Shown here: positions 42,908-52,891 of the stretch, piece by piece
Layout of the letters: every line of letters begins with the position of its first letter
Position numbering within the stretch: the first letter of the stretch is position 1
Assembly: GCF_001591645.1 (NCBI RefSeq)
Contig: NZ_BCVH01000001.1
Location: 434,001-498,000, forward strand
Direction: 5' to 3'
Source of the DNA: Robertmurraya korlensis NBRC 107688
GTDB lineage: Bacteria; Bacillota; Bacilli; Bacillales; Cytobacillaceae
Length of the DNA: 64,000 bases
The notes under the pieces: generated by a model
Told to the model about the DNA's origin: nothing
Databases searched by the model: none
Seen by the model: the letters and a program-made list of their open reading frames with translations, nothing else
Position numbers and translations under genes: made by a program

Positions 42908-43465
42908 ATGGAATCTACGTTAACTAGTTGGCTCATAGTAATAGTCGTCTTTACCTTTACAGCTGGTGGTTTACTATTTATTTTACGAAAAAATTATTTA
43001 AGATACGGTATTATATCAGGATTAAGTATGGTATTATCCATGATGTTATGTTTGTTCTTTTATATGAATGGATTTTACCGATTTGTTTTGCCTCTCCCAA
43101 TTATTCTTCCTACCGTTGCAGTAAGTTTCACATTTCTCACGTTATTTTCAATTTATTACAAGCCGAAGTACCACTCGTATGTTTTTTACTTTACTATTAT
43201 TAATTCTGTCTTTGCGATTGAAATCTTATTAAGACATTTCTTTCATTTCATTGTATATAGAGGTCCCTGGGATACGTGGGATTCATATTCTCTATATTGG
43301 GTATACATACGTTTCTTTGCATTTATCGGTGACTGGATCGTCCCATTGAAATATAGAAATCCTATTTCAAGTGAAAGTAGAGCCTATTGGATATCCTTTA
43401 TAATCGTTATCATTGGTACGATTATGTACATGATATTTATATTGAATCATTGGCATGGAAGATAA
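42908..43465 (+). CDS. Hypothetical membrane protein
   Basis: A 185-residue protein with about six hydrophobic segments and no signature I recognise. Noted parts are MLCLFFYMNGFYRFVLPLPIILPTVAVSF in the middle and a Trp/Asp-rich loop (YRGPWDTWDSYSLYWVYIRFF) that may face outward. AGAGGT lies before the ATG. It is followed after about 70 bases by a CorC-type gene. Confidence 0.7.
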   Translation: MESTLTSWLIVIVVFTFTAGGLLFILRKNYLRYGIISGLSMVLSMMLCLFFYMNGFYRFVLPLPIILPTVAVSFTFLTLFSIYYKPKYHSYVFYFTIINSVFAIEILLRHFFHFIVYRGPWDTWDSYSLYWVYIRFFAFIGDWIVPLKYRNPISSESRAYWISFIIVIIGTIMYMIFILNHWHGR

Positions 43466-43536
43466 CATGTTAGTGGAAAAAGGAAAAATTTTTTGGTAAG
43501 GTTATACTCAACATAGTTTTGTTTGGAGGATGATTT

Positions 43537-44775
43537 GTGTTTATAGCCATCATATTTTTTCTTCTTATGTCTTTCTTTCTATCTGGAAGTGAAACGGCTC
43601 TAACAGCCGTTAACAAAATGAAACTTAAGACTAAGGCTGAAAACGGTGACAAGAAGGCGCAGAAGCTTTTGTTACTTCTGTCTAATTTGGATGAATTAAT
43701 TACAGCAATTTTAATTGGCAACAATATCGCTAATATTATGCTTCCTACATTGGTAACGATTATTGCCATTGAATATGGTTGGAGCGTAGGGATTGTGACA
43801 GGGATTCTAACGGTCGTATTAATTGTATTTGCTGAAGTATTGCCAAAGTCAATTGCTGCTAGCTTTGCTGATAAAATTGCCTATCTCGTATTTCCAGTTA
43901 TTCAATTTATTATGATTATTTTCAAACCGTTAACATTTCTGTTATCACGTTTTACAAGAGGAGTAATTAAGCTTTTAGAAAAAGAAGATAAGGACGGAGT
44001 GTCAATATCAAAGGAAGAGCTTATTACCATGGTAGACATTGCTGCAACAGAAGGTACCTTCCAAAATGACGAAACGAAAAGTATAAAGGGAGTTATAGAT
44101 TTTTATAGCTTAGATGTAAGAGACGCTTTGAAAACCCCTCGCATGGAAATTCAAGGCATACCGTTTGACTCGACATTTGATGAAGCGAGAGAAGTGGTAA
44201 TAAATAATCAATATACCAGATACCCCGTGTATAAAGAGAATATGGATAATATTGTAGGTGTCTTTCATTCCAAGGGGTTATTATCTTGGTCCGTAGAGCC
44301 AAATAAACCATTAGAGGATTTCACAGATAATTCGCCATTATTTGTATTTGAATTTCATTCCATTGAGAAAATATTTAAAATGATGCTTAAGGAACGAAAG
44401 CATCTTGCGATTGTACTTGATGAGTATGGTGGCACAAAAGGAATTATTACGAACGAGGATATTATTGAAGCCATGATCGGTCTTGAAATAAAAGATGAAA
44501 CAGATGAAAATGAAGAAATCTTAATCGATGAATTAACGGATTCTCATATTATTTGTAATGGTAAGCTTGCATTAAGAAGATTAAATGAAGTATTTAAAAC
44601 AAAGATTCCTGAAGATGAAGATGTATTAACAGGATTTTTATTAAAAGAGTTAGGACATTTCCCGGAAGAAGGGGAAACCTTTGAATACCATCATCTCCAC
44701 TTTGAAATGCTCGTAGTAGAGGATAATAAAATCAAGCAAATCGAAATTAAAAAGAAAACTCCACCATTAGTGTAA
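43537..44775 (+). CDS. CNNM/CorC-type membrane protein with CBS domains
   Basis: A 412-residue protein of the HlyC/CorC family. DUF21 (CNNM) membrane domain with about four helices at residues 1-130 (SFFLSGSETALTAVNKMKLK), two CBS domains (about 200-320; MEIQGIPFDSTFDEAREVV, then HLAIVLDEYGGTKGIITNEDIIEAMIG) and a C-terminal CorC_HlyC domain (ILIDELTDSHIICNGKLALRRLNE). Such proteins export or regulate Mg2+ or Co2+; the B. subtilis MpfA is one. GTG start with GGAGGA upstream. A second member is at 56954. Confidence 0.93.
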   Translation: MFIAIIFFLLMSFFLSGSETALTAVNKMKLKTKAENGDKKAQKLLLLLSNLDELITAILIGNNIANIMLPTLVTIIAIEYGWSVGIVTGILTVVLIVFAEVLPKSIAASFADKIAYLVFPVIQFIMIIFKPLTFLLSRFTRGVIKLLEKEDKDGVSISKEELITMVDIAATEGTFQNDETKSIKGVIDFYSLDVRDALKTPRMEIQGIPFDSTFDEAREVVINNQYTRYPVYKENMDNIVGVFHSKGLLSWSVEPNKPLEDFTDNSPLFVFEFHSIEKIFKMMLKERKHLAIVLDEYGGTKGIITNEDIIEAMIGLEIKDETDENEEILIDELTDSHIICNGKLALRRLNEVFKTKIPEDEDVLTGFLLKELGHFPEEGETFEYHHLHFEMLVVEDNKIKQIEIKKKTPPLV

Positions 44776-44776
44776 T

Positions 44777-44813
44777 AAAACCTCCGTTGCGATTAGCAGC
44801 GGAGGTTTTTTTG
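44777..44813. terminator. Bidirectional terminator
   Basis: Stem AAACCTCCGTTGC/GCAGCGGAGGTTT between the CorC-type and KtrB genes. Confidence 0.9.
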
Positions 44814-44816
44814 TAA

Positions 44817-46172
44817 TTATCCAATAATAATACGTTCTTTAGGATAATGGTACTTTTCTCTAACAGGGTTTCCTCGAATAATAAATAGAAACGAGAAGAT
44901 ACCTATACGACCAATAAACATGACCACAATGATGACTAGCTTACTGGCTGTGCTTAAGTCTGCAGTAATTCCCATTGATAAGCCGGTCGTACCAAAAGCA
45001 GAACTGACTTCAAAGATAATCTCCATTAACCCTATTGAAGGCTCTAGAACAGCCAAAATGATGACCGAAGCTGAACATATCATAACTGCCGTTGTGATGA
45101 CAATAAAGGATTTGAGAATGTCCTCTTGTAATACTTCCTTTTTAAATACTTTTATCGTATCTCGACCTTTTGCATATGTAAATATACTTAACATCATTAT
45201 TGCAAAGGTAGTTGTTCGTATACCTCCACCTACACTGCTTGGAGAAGCACCGATAAACATAAGAATACATAAAAGTAGCAGGGTAGGAGTAGTAAATTCA
45301 CTTACATCCATGGTAGCTAAACCACCATTTCGAGTAGTAACTGATTGGAATAATGCGTAAAAAAATGATTCATGCCAAGATTTTCCTGCAAAAAAATGAT
45401 TGTATTCAAAAAGAATGATGAGTAAAGTTCCACCAATAACTAGAAGGAAAAATGTTGTTGATGTAACTTTTGAAAATAAACTAAATCGAAATAGGCTATC
45501 TTCTCTTCGAAACAAAAAATGCCGAACCTCAATAAGAACAGGAAAACCGATAGCACCCAAAATTAACAATATGATGTTAACAAGTTGAACAAAATAATCA
45601 TTAGCAAAAGGAAGAAGGGACTGACCGGTAATATCAAATCCTGCGTTAGTGGTTGCACTAACACTCATGAAAAAGCCATGTAAAAAGGCTTCTTGCCAAT
45701 TGGGGTAATAATTGATTAAGTAAATACCTAGTACTACACTGCCAATTACTTCAATCAATATAATAAGATAAAGGATTTGTCTCATCAACTGAACAAGTCC
45801 AGAAAGAGTAGACTGATTTTGGTCTGTCATAATTAACTTTCGTTCACGAAGTCCAATTTTTTTCCCCATTAGTAGCCAAATAAAAGTACCTAGGGTCATA
45901 ATTCCAATTCCACCAAATTGAAGGATAAAAGCAAAAATAAAAGTTCCAGTCACACTTAGCTTTTCAGCGATAGAGATGGTAGAAAGTCCCGTAACACTTA
46001 CCGCACTTGCGGAGGTAAATAATGCATCAATAAAGGAAATTTCCTCTCCAGCTTGTAAAGTAATTGGTAGCATTAAAAGAATAGTTGAAATAACCACAGC
46101 AAGTACATAAAATAACACAATGATTTGAACAGATGATAGCTTTTCCATAAAGATTTTTGAACTAATTTTCAT
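44817..46172 (-). CDS. TrkH/KtrB-family potassium transporter subunit
   Basis: A 451-residue K+ channel-like transporter with four M1-P-M2 repeats. The four filter stretches carry conserved glycines: SVTGLST, TTNAGFD, TRNGGLATMD and AFGTTGLSMG. It should pair with a KtrA/KtrC-type RCK subunit, none of which is encoded nearby, so an orphan KtrD-like role is possible. No ydaO-type c-di-AMP riboswitch was found in the leader, although a CdaS cyclase is present in the window. Confidence 0.93.
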   Translation of the reverse strand: MKISSKIFMEKLSSVQIIVLFYVLAVVISTILLMLPITLQAGEEISFIDALFTSASAVSVTGLSTISIAEKLSVTGTFIFAFILQFGGIGIMTLGTFIWLLMGKKIGLRERKLIMTDQNQSTLSGLVQLMRQILYLIILIEVIGSVVLGIYLINYYPNWQEAFLHGFFMSVSATTNAGFDITGQSLLPFANDYFVQLVNIILLILGAIGFPVLIEVRHFLFRREDSLFRFSLFSKVTSTTFFLLVIGGTLLIILFEYNHFFAGKSWHESFFYALFQSVTTRNGGLATMDVSEFTTPTLLLLCILMFIGASPSSVGGGIRTTTFAIMMLSIFTYAKGRDTIKVFKKEVLQEDILKSFIVITTAVMICSASVIILAVLEPSIGLMEIIFEVSSAFGTTGLSMGITADLSTASKLVIIVVMFIGRIGIFSFLFIIRGNPVREKYHYPKERIIIG

Positions 46173-46516
46173 TATAAACCTCTTTAAACAATTTCATTTT
46201 TGAGCAACAAATATAAACAATGGTCGGTCAATTTCTCCCCATTAATAGTATCCTAATTTTTCTCTTCTACTATACTAACGACATTAGGGAGGTCCTTTTC
46301 AATCTGAAAATCTGGGAATCAAGTTCTGACTTATTCTAACTTACCCATGAGTTCCAATTATACAAAAGATGATGATAATCTGGAAGTGATTTCTTCATTT
46401 GATCATCAATTTTTTGAGACTCATCCTTGTTGGAGTGGAAAATTAGTAATAATTTGTAACTTTTCCTAAGTTTAACCGTATAGGATAATGTATGCTAAAT
46501 AAGGATTGAAAGAAGG
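46173..46516. other. Gap between ktrB-like and ABC genes
   Basis: About 340 bases, AT-rich, holding the divergent upstream regions of the KtrB and ABC genes. An open stretch on the minus strand (46336-46494) reads like protein but lacks a start codon and a ribosome site. No strong hairpin or known riboswitch. Confidence 0.4.
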
Positions 46517-46522
46517 GTGGAA

Positions 46523-47461
46523 ATGACTCACTATGCTTTAGAAGTTCGAAACCTTACGAAGAAGATAGGGAAGAAAATGATTGTTGAGGATGTAACCTTT
46601 CAAGTTGAGAAAGGAGAGATTTTTGGTTTACTAGGCCCTAATGGAGCTGGGAAAACAACTATTATTCGGATGATTGTCCACTTAATGAATCGTACCAGAG
46701 GAAATGTGGTTATAAGTGGACATGATCTAGATCAATCTTTTAAGGAGGCAATGGGGGAAGTAGGCGCCATTGTAGAAAACCCTGAATTTTATAAATACAT
46801 GAGTGGAATGAAAAATCTTAAGCATTATATGAGAATGGCAACAAAGGATATTTCAGATGAACGGCTTAATGAGGTAATACACTTGGTTGGTCTTGAACAG
46901 GCCATTCATCAAAAGGTGAGAACGTATTCACTAGGAATGAGACAAAGACTAGGAGTAGCTCAAGCTTTGTTACATAGCCCAAGTATACTTATTCTTGATG
47001 AACCTACGAATGGTCTTGATCCGCAGGGGATAAGAGAATTTCGTGATTATTTAAGATTATTAGCAAATCAAGGTATTTCTGTTTTAGTCTCTTCCCATTT
47101 ACTTTCAGAAATGGAACTGATGTGTGATCGTTTTGCAATCATCGAAAAAGGAAAGCTTACTCATATTTCCCGAATGAATGAAACGGTTGATAATAAAAGT
47201 TTAACGAAACAACATGTAACATTTGAGGTTAGTAACGGTGAACAGGCTTGGAATCTTTTAATAAATCATAGTATTGGAGAAGAAGTTAAGGTAGAGGCTG
47301 ATTTTATTTATGCTTCTATGGACCGGGAGACAGTTGCTAAGGCTAACCAGTTGTTTGTTTCTAACGGATTACAAGTATACGAAATTTCTTATTTAAAAAC
47401 ATCACTTGAAGATCGCTTCCTTGAACTGACCAATAAAGATAAAAAGGAGCAATCGATATGA
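46523..47461 (+). CDS. ABC transporter ATP-binding protein (second YhcH-like)
   Basis: A 312-residue ATPase with Walker A GPNGAGKTT, signature YSLGMRQRLGV, Walker B ILILDEPTNGLD and switch SSHLLSE. It is a paralogue of the protein at 28628: VENPEFYKYMSGMKNLKHYMRM stands where VENPELYPYLTGLENLQHFSRM is there. ATG 46523 is taken because AGAAGGG lies close upstream of it. It overlaps its permease by four bases (ATGA). Confidence 0.93.
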   Translation: MTHYALEVRNLTKKIGKKMIVEDVTFQVEKGEIFGLLGPNGAGKTTIIRMIVHLMNRTRGNVVISGHDLDQSFKEAMGEVGAIVENPEFYKYMSGMKNLKHYMRMATKDISDERLNEVIHLVGLEQAIHQKVRTYSLGMRQRLGVAQALLHSPSILILDEPTNGLDPQGIREFRDYLRLLANQGISVLVSSHLLSEMELMCDRFAIIEKGKLTHISRMNETVDNKSLTKQHVTFEVSNGEQAWNLLINHSIGEEVKVEADFIYASMDRETVAKANQLFVSNGLQVYEISYLKTSLEDRFLELTNKDKKEQSI

Positions 47462-48405
47462 TGGGACTTATTCAAAATGAAATGATAAAAATCTTTGAAA
47501 AACGAGCAAGTTGGATTTATATGGCCATTCTAGTTGTTGCGATGGTGATTGGCGGATTTATTTATCAAAGAGTGAACGGTGAAGTAGATGAAAACTGGCG
47601 AGAAAATTTAGAAATGCAAAATGCACAGTATCAACATGAAATAACTTCAACGCCCGCAGATCAAGATACAACATGGCTTGAAGATCAAATTAAACAAAAT
47701 GAAAGATTTCTTGAGAAAGATATTAATCCAACAGCCAAAACAAACTGGCATTTTATGAACGATGTCGTTATAGGGGTTACAATGCTGGTCACCTTGTTTT
47801 CCGTAATTGTAGCTAGTGCGGTTGTAGCTGCAGAGTTCTCAGATGGAACAGTAAAACAACTGCTCATTAGACCGCATAAAAGATGGAAGATCCTATTGTC
47901 AAAGTATGTTGCAGTTTTATTATACGCACTCCTATTAATGGCAACATTATTTGTCTCAGGCTTTATAGTTGGGATTTTATTTTATGGATTAGGAGACTTC
48001 CAGGCACCATTTTTTGAGTATACGTTAGAAGGACAGAAAGAGGCCATCCTTGGTACTCAATTTTTATTAAAGACAGCCTACTATCTTCCTAGCTTGCTTA
48101 TGATTACTACCATTTCTTTTATGCTGTCCACTCTCTTTAAAAGTCAGGCCGTTGCAGTAGGAATAGGGATTTTTGTTCTATTTGTCTCATCTACATTAGG
48201 TGGACTGATTATCATGCTAGCGGAGAAGTATACGTGGGCAAAGTTCCTTATTTTCCCTCATCTAGACTTAACCGTTTTTGCTTTGCAAGATAAGATCTTG
48301 CAAAATATTACACTAGCAGGATCACTATCCATTCTTGCAATCTATTATATTGTGTTTATGATCGCGACATTTGTTTATTTTCAAAAGCGTGACGTAAGTA
48401 TTTAA
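47458..48405 (+). CDS. ABC-2 type permease (second)
   Basis: A 315-residue permease with six membrane segments and a polar extracellular loop after the first. The coupling motif DGTVKQLLIRPHKRWKILLSKYVAVLL corresponds nearly word for word to that at 29529. It follows its ATPase with a four-base overlap, ribosome site AAGGAG. A terminator follows at 48423-48456. Confidence 0.91.
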   Translation: MMGLIQNEMIKIFEKRASWIYMAILVVAMVIGGFIYQRVNGEVDENWRENLEMQNAQYQHEITSTPADQDTTWLEDQIKQNERFLEKDINPTAKTNWHFMNDVVIGVTMLVTLFSVIVASAVVAAEFSDGTVKQLLIRPHKRWKILLSKYVAVLLYALLLMATLFVSGFIVGILFYGLGDFQAPFFEYTLEGQKEAILGTQFLLKTAYYLPSLLMITTISFMLSTLFKSQAVAVGIGIFVLFVSSTLGGLIIMLAEKYTWAKFLIFPHLDLTVFALQDKILQNITLAGSLSILAIYYIVFMIATFVYFQKRDVSI

Positions 48406-48422
48406 TACCTATAAACAAGTAG

Positions 48423-48456
48423 AGAGGTAGAAATAGCTACCTCTTTTCTTTTTGTG
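48423..48456 (+). terminator. Rho-independent terminator
   Basis: AGAGGTAG/CTACCTCT stem and T-rich run after the second ABC module. Confidence 0.88.
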
Positions 48457-48504
48457 ATAAAGTAGGTGTAGCATTTCTAATTGAAAGAGAGTGTTTATCG
48501 TAAA

Positions 48505-49686
48505 ATGACAAAAAAATTATATTATGAAAATGCGTACCAAACCACCTTTGAAGCAACTGTTATGAAGAGTGGAGACGACTATATTGTATTAAGTGAAACG
48601 GCCTTTTATCCAACAGGTGGAGGGCAACCACATGATAAGGGAACCATTAATGGACAAGAAGTTACGAATGTGGAAGAAATTGATGGAGAAATTCGCCATT
48701 ATTTAAATGATTCCATTCCTATTGGTACGATAGTGGAGGGAATAATAGACAAGGATAGACGATTTGATCACATGCAGCAGCATGCAGGCCAGCATATCCT
48801 TACTGCTGCATTTGTAGAATTATATGGGTATGAAACAATCAGTTTTCATCTAGGTACACAAATAGTAACAATTGATCTAAATGTGGAGAATATTTCTCCA
48901 GTTGAACTAGAAAGAGTAGAGAAATTGGCTAACCAAATGATTCAAGAACAAAGGGAAATACAGACTAAGTGGATTACAAAAGAGGAAGTGAGCCAATATC
49001 CATTACGGAAAGACCCTTCAGTTGAAGATCATATTCGTTTGGTAATCATTCCAGAGTTTGACTATAATGCTTGTGGGGGAACCCATCCCCGAAATACGAG
49101 TGAGGTTCAAGCCATCTCCATCTTAGGGACTGAAAGACAAAAGAAAAAAACAAGAGTTGAGTTTGTTTGTGGGAATCGTGTACGTAAACAATTACATGAT
49201 AAGACCACTACTGTTACGAAGTTAACGGGTCTTTTAAATGCCCCTCAAGGTGAGCTTGAAACTGCAGCAAATCGACTTATTAATAGAAATAAAACACTGG
49301 AAAAAGAGTTGAAAATGCTTCAAGAAACGGTTTTCCGTTTTGAAGCAATGGACCTATTAAAAGAAATAACGAGCATAGGGAATCAAAGAGTAGTTCAAGC
49401 TGTTTTAATAGATAAAAGTCTCCAAGAGCTACAAACCATCTCTCGATTTATTTTGGCTAATAACTCTGAAGTAAATGTTCTTTTAGTATCAGAGATAAAT
49501 GGGAAACTGCAATTTGTGTGTCAAAGAGAACAGACACCTATCAATATGAAAAATCTTGCTCAATCGGTATTGCCAGCGATCAATGGAAAGGGAGGAGGAA
49601 ACGAAAAACAGGCACAAGGAGGCGGAGAGGCTAAAACAATAACCTCTGATGCACTCCTCACCATGCTTTTACACCAATTAATGTGA
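48505..49686 (+). CDS. Alanyl-tRNA editing protein, AlaX long form
   Basis: A 393-residue trans-editing protein. It has the AlaRS-type editing domain with zinc motifs HAGQH (His93 and His97) and CGGTH, and a C-terminal DHHA1 region (LNAPQGELETAANRLINRN, ending NGKGGGNEKQAQGGGEAKT). It removes serine or glycine from mischarged tRNA-Ala. The helix between them is a coiled coil. ATG 48505 or TTG 48481 is the start; neither has a strong ribosome site. Free-standing long forms occur in many Bacillus. Confidence 0.93.
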   Translation: MTKKLYYENAYQTTFEATVMKSGDDYIVLSETAFYPTGGGQPHDKGTINGQEVTNVEEIDGEIRHYLNDSIPIGTIVEGIIDKDRRFDHMQQHAGQHILTAAFVELYGYETISFHLGTQIVTIDLNVENISPVELERVEKLANQMIQEQREIQTKWITKEEVSQYPLRKDPSVEDHIRLVIIPEFDYNACGGTHPRNTSEVQAISILGTERQKKKTRVEFVCGNRVRKQLHDKTTTVTKLTGLLNAPQGELETAANRLINRNKTLEKELKMLQETVFRFEAMDLLKEITSIGNQRVVQAVLIDKSLQELQTISRFILANNSEVNVLLVSEINGKLQFVCQREQTPINMKNLAQSVLPAINGKGGGNEKQAQGGGEAKTITSDALLTMLLHQLM

Positions 49687-49757
49687 TTGTTTAGTAAACG
49701 TGAACGTTAATCTACAATAATAGTATTATGTAAACTAAAATACGTGAGGGATTAGCC

Positions 49758-50846
49758 TTGAATGATGAATTATTGCAAAAAGCGGAAGAGTTTATCACTA
49801 TTTGCTATTTAGAACTTGAAAAAGACCAAAATACCCTTTTAGAAAGGTTAGAAGAGGTAAAAAGGCCGATTAGTGAGACGGGCACTTATGAGCATACACT
49901 AGAGGAACTGTCCCATGGCGCTAAGATGGCATGGAGGAACAGTAATAAATGTATTGGACGTTTGTTTTGGGATTCGTTGATTGTTAAGGATTATCGCCAT
50001 TTACATCATTCCGAAGATATCATTAATGCACTTTTTGAACATATTAAATTTGCTACTAACAATGGTCATATCAGGCCGACCATCTCTATTTTTAAACAAA
50101 AAACCAAGGAACATTCTATTCGAATTTGGAATCATCAGCTTGTTCGGTATGCTGGATACAATACGGAACATGGAGTGATTGGAGATCCTCACTCTATTCC
50201 ATTTACACGTGTGTGTGAAGAGTTAGGATGGAAGGGTAAACGTACAAAGTTTGACGTTTTACCTCTAGTGGTCCAAATAAATAATCAAAAGCCCGAATGG
50301 GTATCCATACCGTCTAGCCTCGTTATGGAGGTAAATCTTTCACATCCAGAATACAGTTGGTTTGAAGAACTTGAATTTAAATGGTATGGTGTACCAATGA
50401 TTTCTGATATGTGCCTTGAAATTGGTGGGATTCAATATACGGCTGCTCCTTTTAATGGATGGTATATGGGGACAGAAATAGGTGCAAGAAATTTAGCAGA
50501 TGAAGACCGATATAATGTTTTACCTTTAGTGGCAGAACGGATGAATCTAGATATGGCTAGAAATATCAGTCTTTGGAAAGATCAAGCGTTACTAGAGGTC
50601 AATCGAGCAGTTCTTTATTCCTTTAAAAAAGCTGGAGTAAGTATTGTAGACCACCATACCGCAGCTGCTCAATTTAAGTTGTTTGAAGAAAAGGAGAAAG
50701 TGAAAGGAAGGAAATTAACTGGAAATTGGACGTGGTTGATACCCCCAGTTTCTCCCGCACTAACACATATCTTTCACCAGCAATATGACAACAGCATTCA
50801 ATTGCCAAACTATTTTTATCAAGTTCCCCCGTATGAAAAGAAATAG
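49758..50846 (+). CDS. nos: Nitric oxide synthase, oxygenase domain
   Basis: Bacterial NOS (362 residues), making NO and citrulline from arginine with haem and tetrahydrobiopterin or folate. The haem cysteine is Cys65 in [14 protein letters not shown]; the haem-pocket tryptophan region ([35 protein letters not shown]) holds the arginine-binding Glu. The C-terminal pterin part ([18 protein letters not shown]) is intact. There is no reductase domain; such enzymes borrow flavodoxin reductases. TTG start behind GAGGGA. B. subtilis YflM is the close relative. Confidence 0.96.
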   Translation: MNDELLQKAEEFITICYLELEKDQNTLLERLEEVKRPISETGTYEHTLEELSHGAKMAWRNSNKCIGRLFWDSLIVKDYRHLHHSEDIINALFEHIKFATNNGHIRPTISIFKQKTKEHSIRIWNHQLVRYAGYNTEHGVIGDPHSIPFTRVCEELGWKGKRTKFDVLPLVVQINNQKPEWVSIPSSLVMEVNLSHPEYSWFEELEFKWYGVPMISDMCLEIGGIQYTAAPFNGWYMGTEIGARNLADEDRYNVLPLVAERMNLDMARNISLWKDQALLEVNRAVLYSFKKAGVSIVDHHTAAAQFKLFEEKEKVKGRKLTGNWTWLIPPVSPALTHIFHQQYDNSIQLPNYFYQVPPYEKK

Positions 50847-50865
50847 ATTATGTCTATTTCTTTTC
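50835..50865 (+). terminator. Rho-independent terminator at the nos stop
   Basis: Perfect 13-bp stem GAAAAGAAATAGA/TCTATTTCTTTTC overlapping the stop codon of nos. Confidence 0.8.
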
Positions 50866-50950
50866 AATGGAAATAAAACGCTTCCATATCAAAAGAACTA
50901 TTGTTAATATAGGTATAAAGTAAGTACAACCTATAAATGGGGGAGCAATC

Positions 50951-52642
50951 ATGAATATCACTGTTCGTAAAAAAATTATAGGTAGTTTTGTTATTGTTTT
51001 AGTTATGTTAGTAGTTGTAGCAAGTGCTGGGATTATTCAACTTTATTCAGTAAACAACACGTATCAATCATTCTTAAAAGATGAAGTGGGTCAAAAGCTA
51101 GAAGTGAAGAATCTACAAGAGCAAATGATTAGAAAATCAGCAGCCGTTCGGAGCTTCCTACTCACTGGAGAAGCTGATTATCTTACAGAATACGATGAGG
51201 CAGTAAAGAACTTTGATAACTCTATGAAGAAATTAAAAACAACAATCACTGATAAGGAGTTATTAAATACGTTAACGGCTCTTGACGAAATGTCAAATAA
51301 TGATTCGAAGTTTGCTCAAGATCAAATACAAATGAAAAAAGACAATGATGAATTAGGTTATTTAATTCTTGCAAAATCAACTGCACAAACGTTAGGTATG
51401 CAATTTAATGCAAAAGTAAGTGAACTTCTATCTATTCAAGAAAAACATTTAGACCATGCGAGTAGCTTGACCACTAATAAGATTGATAGAATTGTTACAA
51501 TAATGATTGTAATAAGTGTAGCTGCGATTCTTGTCGCATTAGCACTAGCAACGATTATTAGTCTACAGATCGCAAAACCAATTGTTCATGCATCTAAGGC
51601 AATTGAGAAGGTTGCAAGCGGTGATCTTTCTATAGAAGAAATTCAAGTGAAGAATAAAGATGAGATAGGGGCAATGATACAGTCTGTCAACCTAATGGTT
51701 TCTGGATTGAGAGAAGTAGTTGTTCAAGTAAGAGATTCATCAGCTCAAGTTGCAGCTAGCAGTGAACAACTAAGTACAAGTGCACAGGATAGTACTCAAG
51801 CAAGTGAACAAATTTCTCATATTGTTGAACAGAATTCAGAGGGTATGGATTTGCAACTTCAACATTTAACCAAAATCCACGCATTAATTGAAGAAATGTC
51901 TACTAATATCAGTTTAATTACAAAAAGTAGTGAAAAAATGCTCGTTACAGCAGATAATACGTTTCAAGTTACTGATCAAGGAGCATTATCTATCGAAAAA
52001 GTGGTTAACCAAATGAATCTTATCAATGATGGGGTTATAAATACTTCTCAAATCATTCGTCAGTTAGGGAAACGCTCAAACGAAATTACTTCAATCTTAA
52101 ATATGATTACCACCATTGCAGATCAGACGAATTTGCTTGCTTTAAATGCGGCAATTGAAGCGGCGAGAGCAGGGGAACACGGCAAGGGATTTGCTGTAGT
52201 TGCGGATGAAGTAAGAAAGCTTGCGGAGGAATCAAAAAAATCGGCTGATCAAATCACTAAGATGATCTCTTATATCCAGACAGAGACTGAATTAGCTGTT
52301 TCAGCAATGGAAGAACAGTCTTATAAAGTGTCTGACGGCTTCGAATATAGTCAGGATGCAAAAAGAGCGTTTACTCTTATTGGTGAATCAATGGGAGACG
52401 TAATTGAAAAGGTATCAGACGTTTCATGTGCGATTGAACTATTAAATATGAATAATACAAATGTCGTCCAAGCAATCGGAGAGGTAAAAGGTATCGCAGA
52501 AGCAAGCGTTGCTACAACTAGAGAAGTGGCTGCAGGAACAGAAGAAAACGTAGCAACACTCCAGGAAGTAACAGCAAGTGCTCAAGACCTGTCAGGAATG
52601 GCTGAAACCTTACAGCAATTAGTCAGCCGATTTAAAATATAA
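50951..52642 (+). CDS. Methyl-accepting chemotaxis protein
   Basis: A 563-residue chemoreceptor: first helix about 10-30, a helical ligand-binding domain (about 32-180; CHASE3/four-helix-bundle type), second helix about 183-206, a HAMP domain ([23 protein letters not shown]), and the long signalling coiled coil with the conserved tip ([43 protein letters not shown]). It should sit at the cell pole and feed CheA; the ligand is unknown. GGGGGAGC lies before the ATG. No other chemotaxis gene is near. Confidence 0.95.
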   Translation: MNITVRKKIIGSFVIVLVMLVVVASAGIIQLYSVNNTYQSFLKDEVGQKLEVKNLQEQMIRKSAAVRSFLLTGEADYLTEYDEAVKNFDNSMKKLKTTITDKELLNTLTALDEMSNNDSKFAQDQIQMKKDNDELGYLILAKSTAQTLGMQFNAKVSELLSIQEKHLDHASSLTTNKIDRIVTIMIVISVAAILVALALATIISLQIAKPIVHASKAIEKVASGDLSIEEIQVKNKDEIGAMIQSVNLMVSGLREVVVQVRDSSAQVAASSEQLSTSAQDSTQASEQISHIVEQNSEGMDLQLQHLTKIHALIEEMSTNISLITKSSEKMLVTADNTFQVTDQGALSIEKVVNQMNLINDGVINTSQIIRQLGKRSNEITSILNMITTIADQTNLLALNAAIEAARAGEHGKGFAVVADEVRKLAEESKKSADQITKMISYIQTETELAVSAMEEQSYKVSDGFEYSQDAKRAFTLIGESMGDVIEKVSDVSCAIELLNMNNTNVVQAIGEVKGIAEASVATTREVAAGTEENVATLQEVTASAQDLSGMAETLQQLVSRFKI

Positions 52643-52648
52643 AACACC

Positions 52649-52682
52649 GAAAAGCATCCAGTTTATTTCTAGATGCTTTTCT
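52649..52682 (+). terminator. Rho-independent terminator
   Basis: GAAAAGCATC/GATGCTTTTC stem after the chemoreceptor gene. Confidence 0.82.
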
Positions 52683-52697
52683 AGTTCATTTCTATGG

Positions 52698-52703
52698 TAT
52701 AAT
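52698..52703 (+). promoter_or_regulatory. Extended -10 of the thiT transcript
   Basis: TATAAT preceded by TGG (an extended -10) about 35 bases before the riboswitch begins. A second TATAAT at 52726 is too close to the riboswitch to be its promoter. Confidence 0.6.
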
Positions 52704-52732
52704 GAAATGGAATTTATAAACTACATATAATG

Positions 52733-52820
52733 AAACCACAAGGGGAGCATTTTGCTGAGAGTGAACGTTTGTTCTGACCCTTTGAACCTGTTAGATAATT
52801 CTAGCGCAGGGATGTGGACT
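52733..52820 (+). ncRNA. TPP riboswitch (THI box)
   Basis: The conserved thiamine-pyrophosphate aptamer is clear: CCACAAGGGGAGC, GCTGAGAG, GACCCTTTGAACCTG and the closing CGCAGGGATGTGG. The P1 helix pairs CCACA (52736-52740) with TGTGG (52813-52817). The terminator hairpin at 52855-52891 follows and leads straight into thiT, so TPP should switch off the gene. Confidence 0.96.
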
Positions 52821-52854
52821 GACTGAATTTTTTGTGCAATCATGTCTATCTACG

Positions 52855-52891
52855 CTCTCCTTGGGGTTTCCAAAAAAGGAGAGATTTTTTT
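52855..52891 (+). terminator. Riboswitch terminator overlapping the thiT ribosome site
   Basis: CTCTCCTT (52855-52862) pairs with AAGGAGAG (52876-52883), then A and seven T run directly into the ATG of thiT. The right arm is also the Shine-Dalgarno sequence, so the same stem would stop transcription and hide the ribosome site. Confidence 0.8.

Noticed and set aside
46173-46260. c-di-AMP (ydaO) riboswitch before the KtrB gene
   Set aside because: The leader lacks the conserved ydaO sequence blocks; it is short and AT-rich.
46336-46494. Open minus-strand stretch with protein-like sequence ending NWNSWVS
   Set aside because: It has no standard start codon near its 5' end and no ribosome site; it may be a gene remnant or chance.
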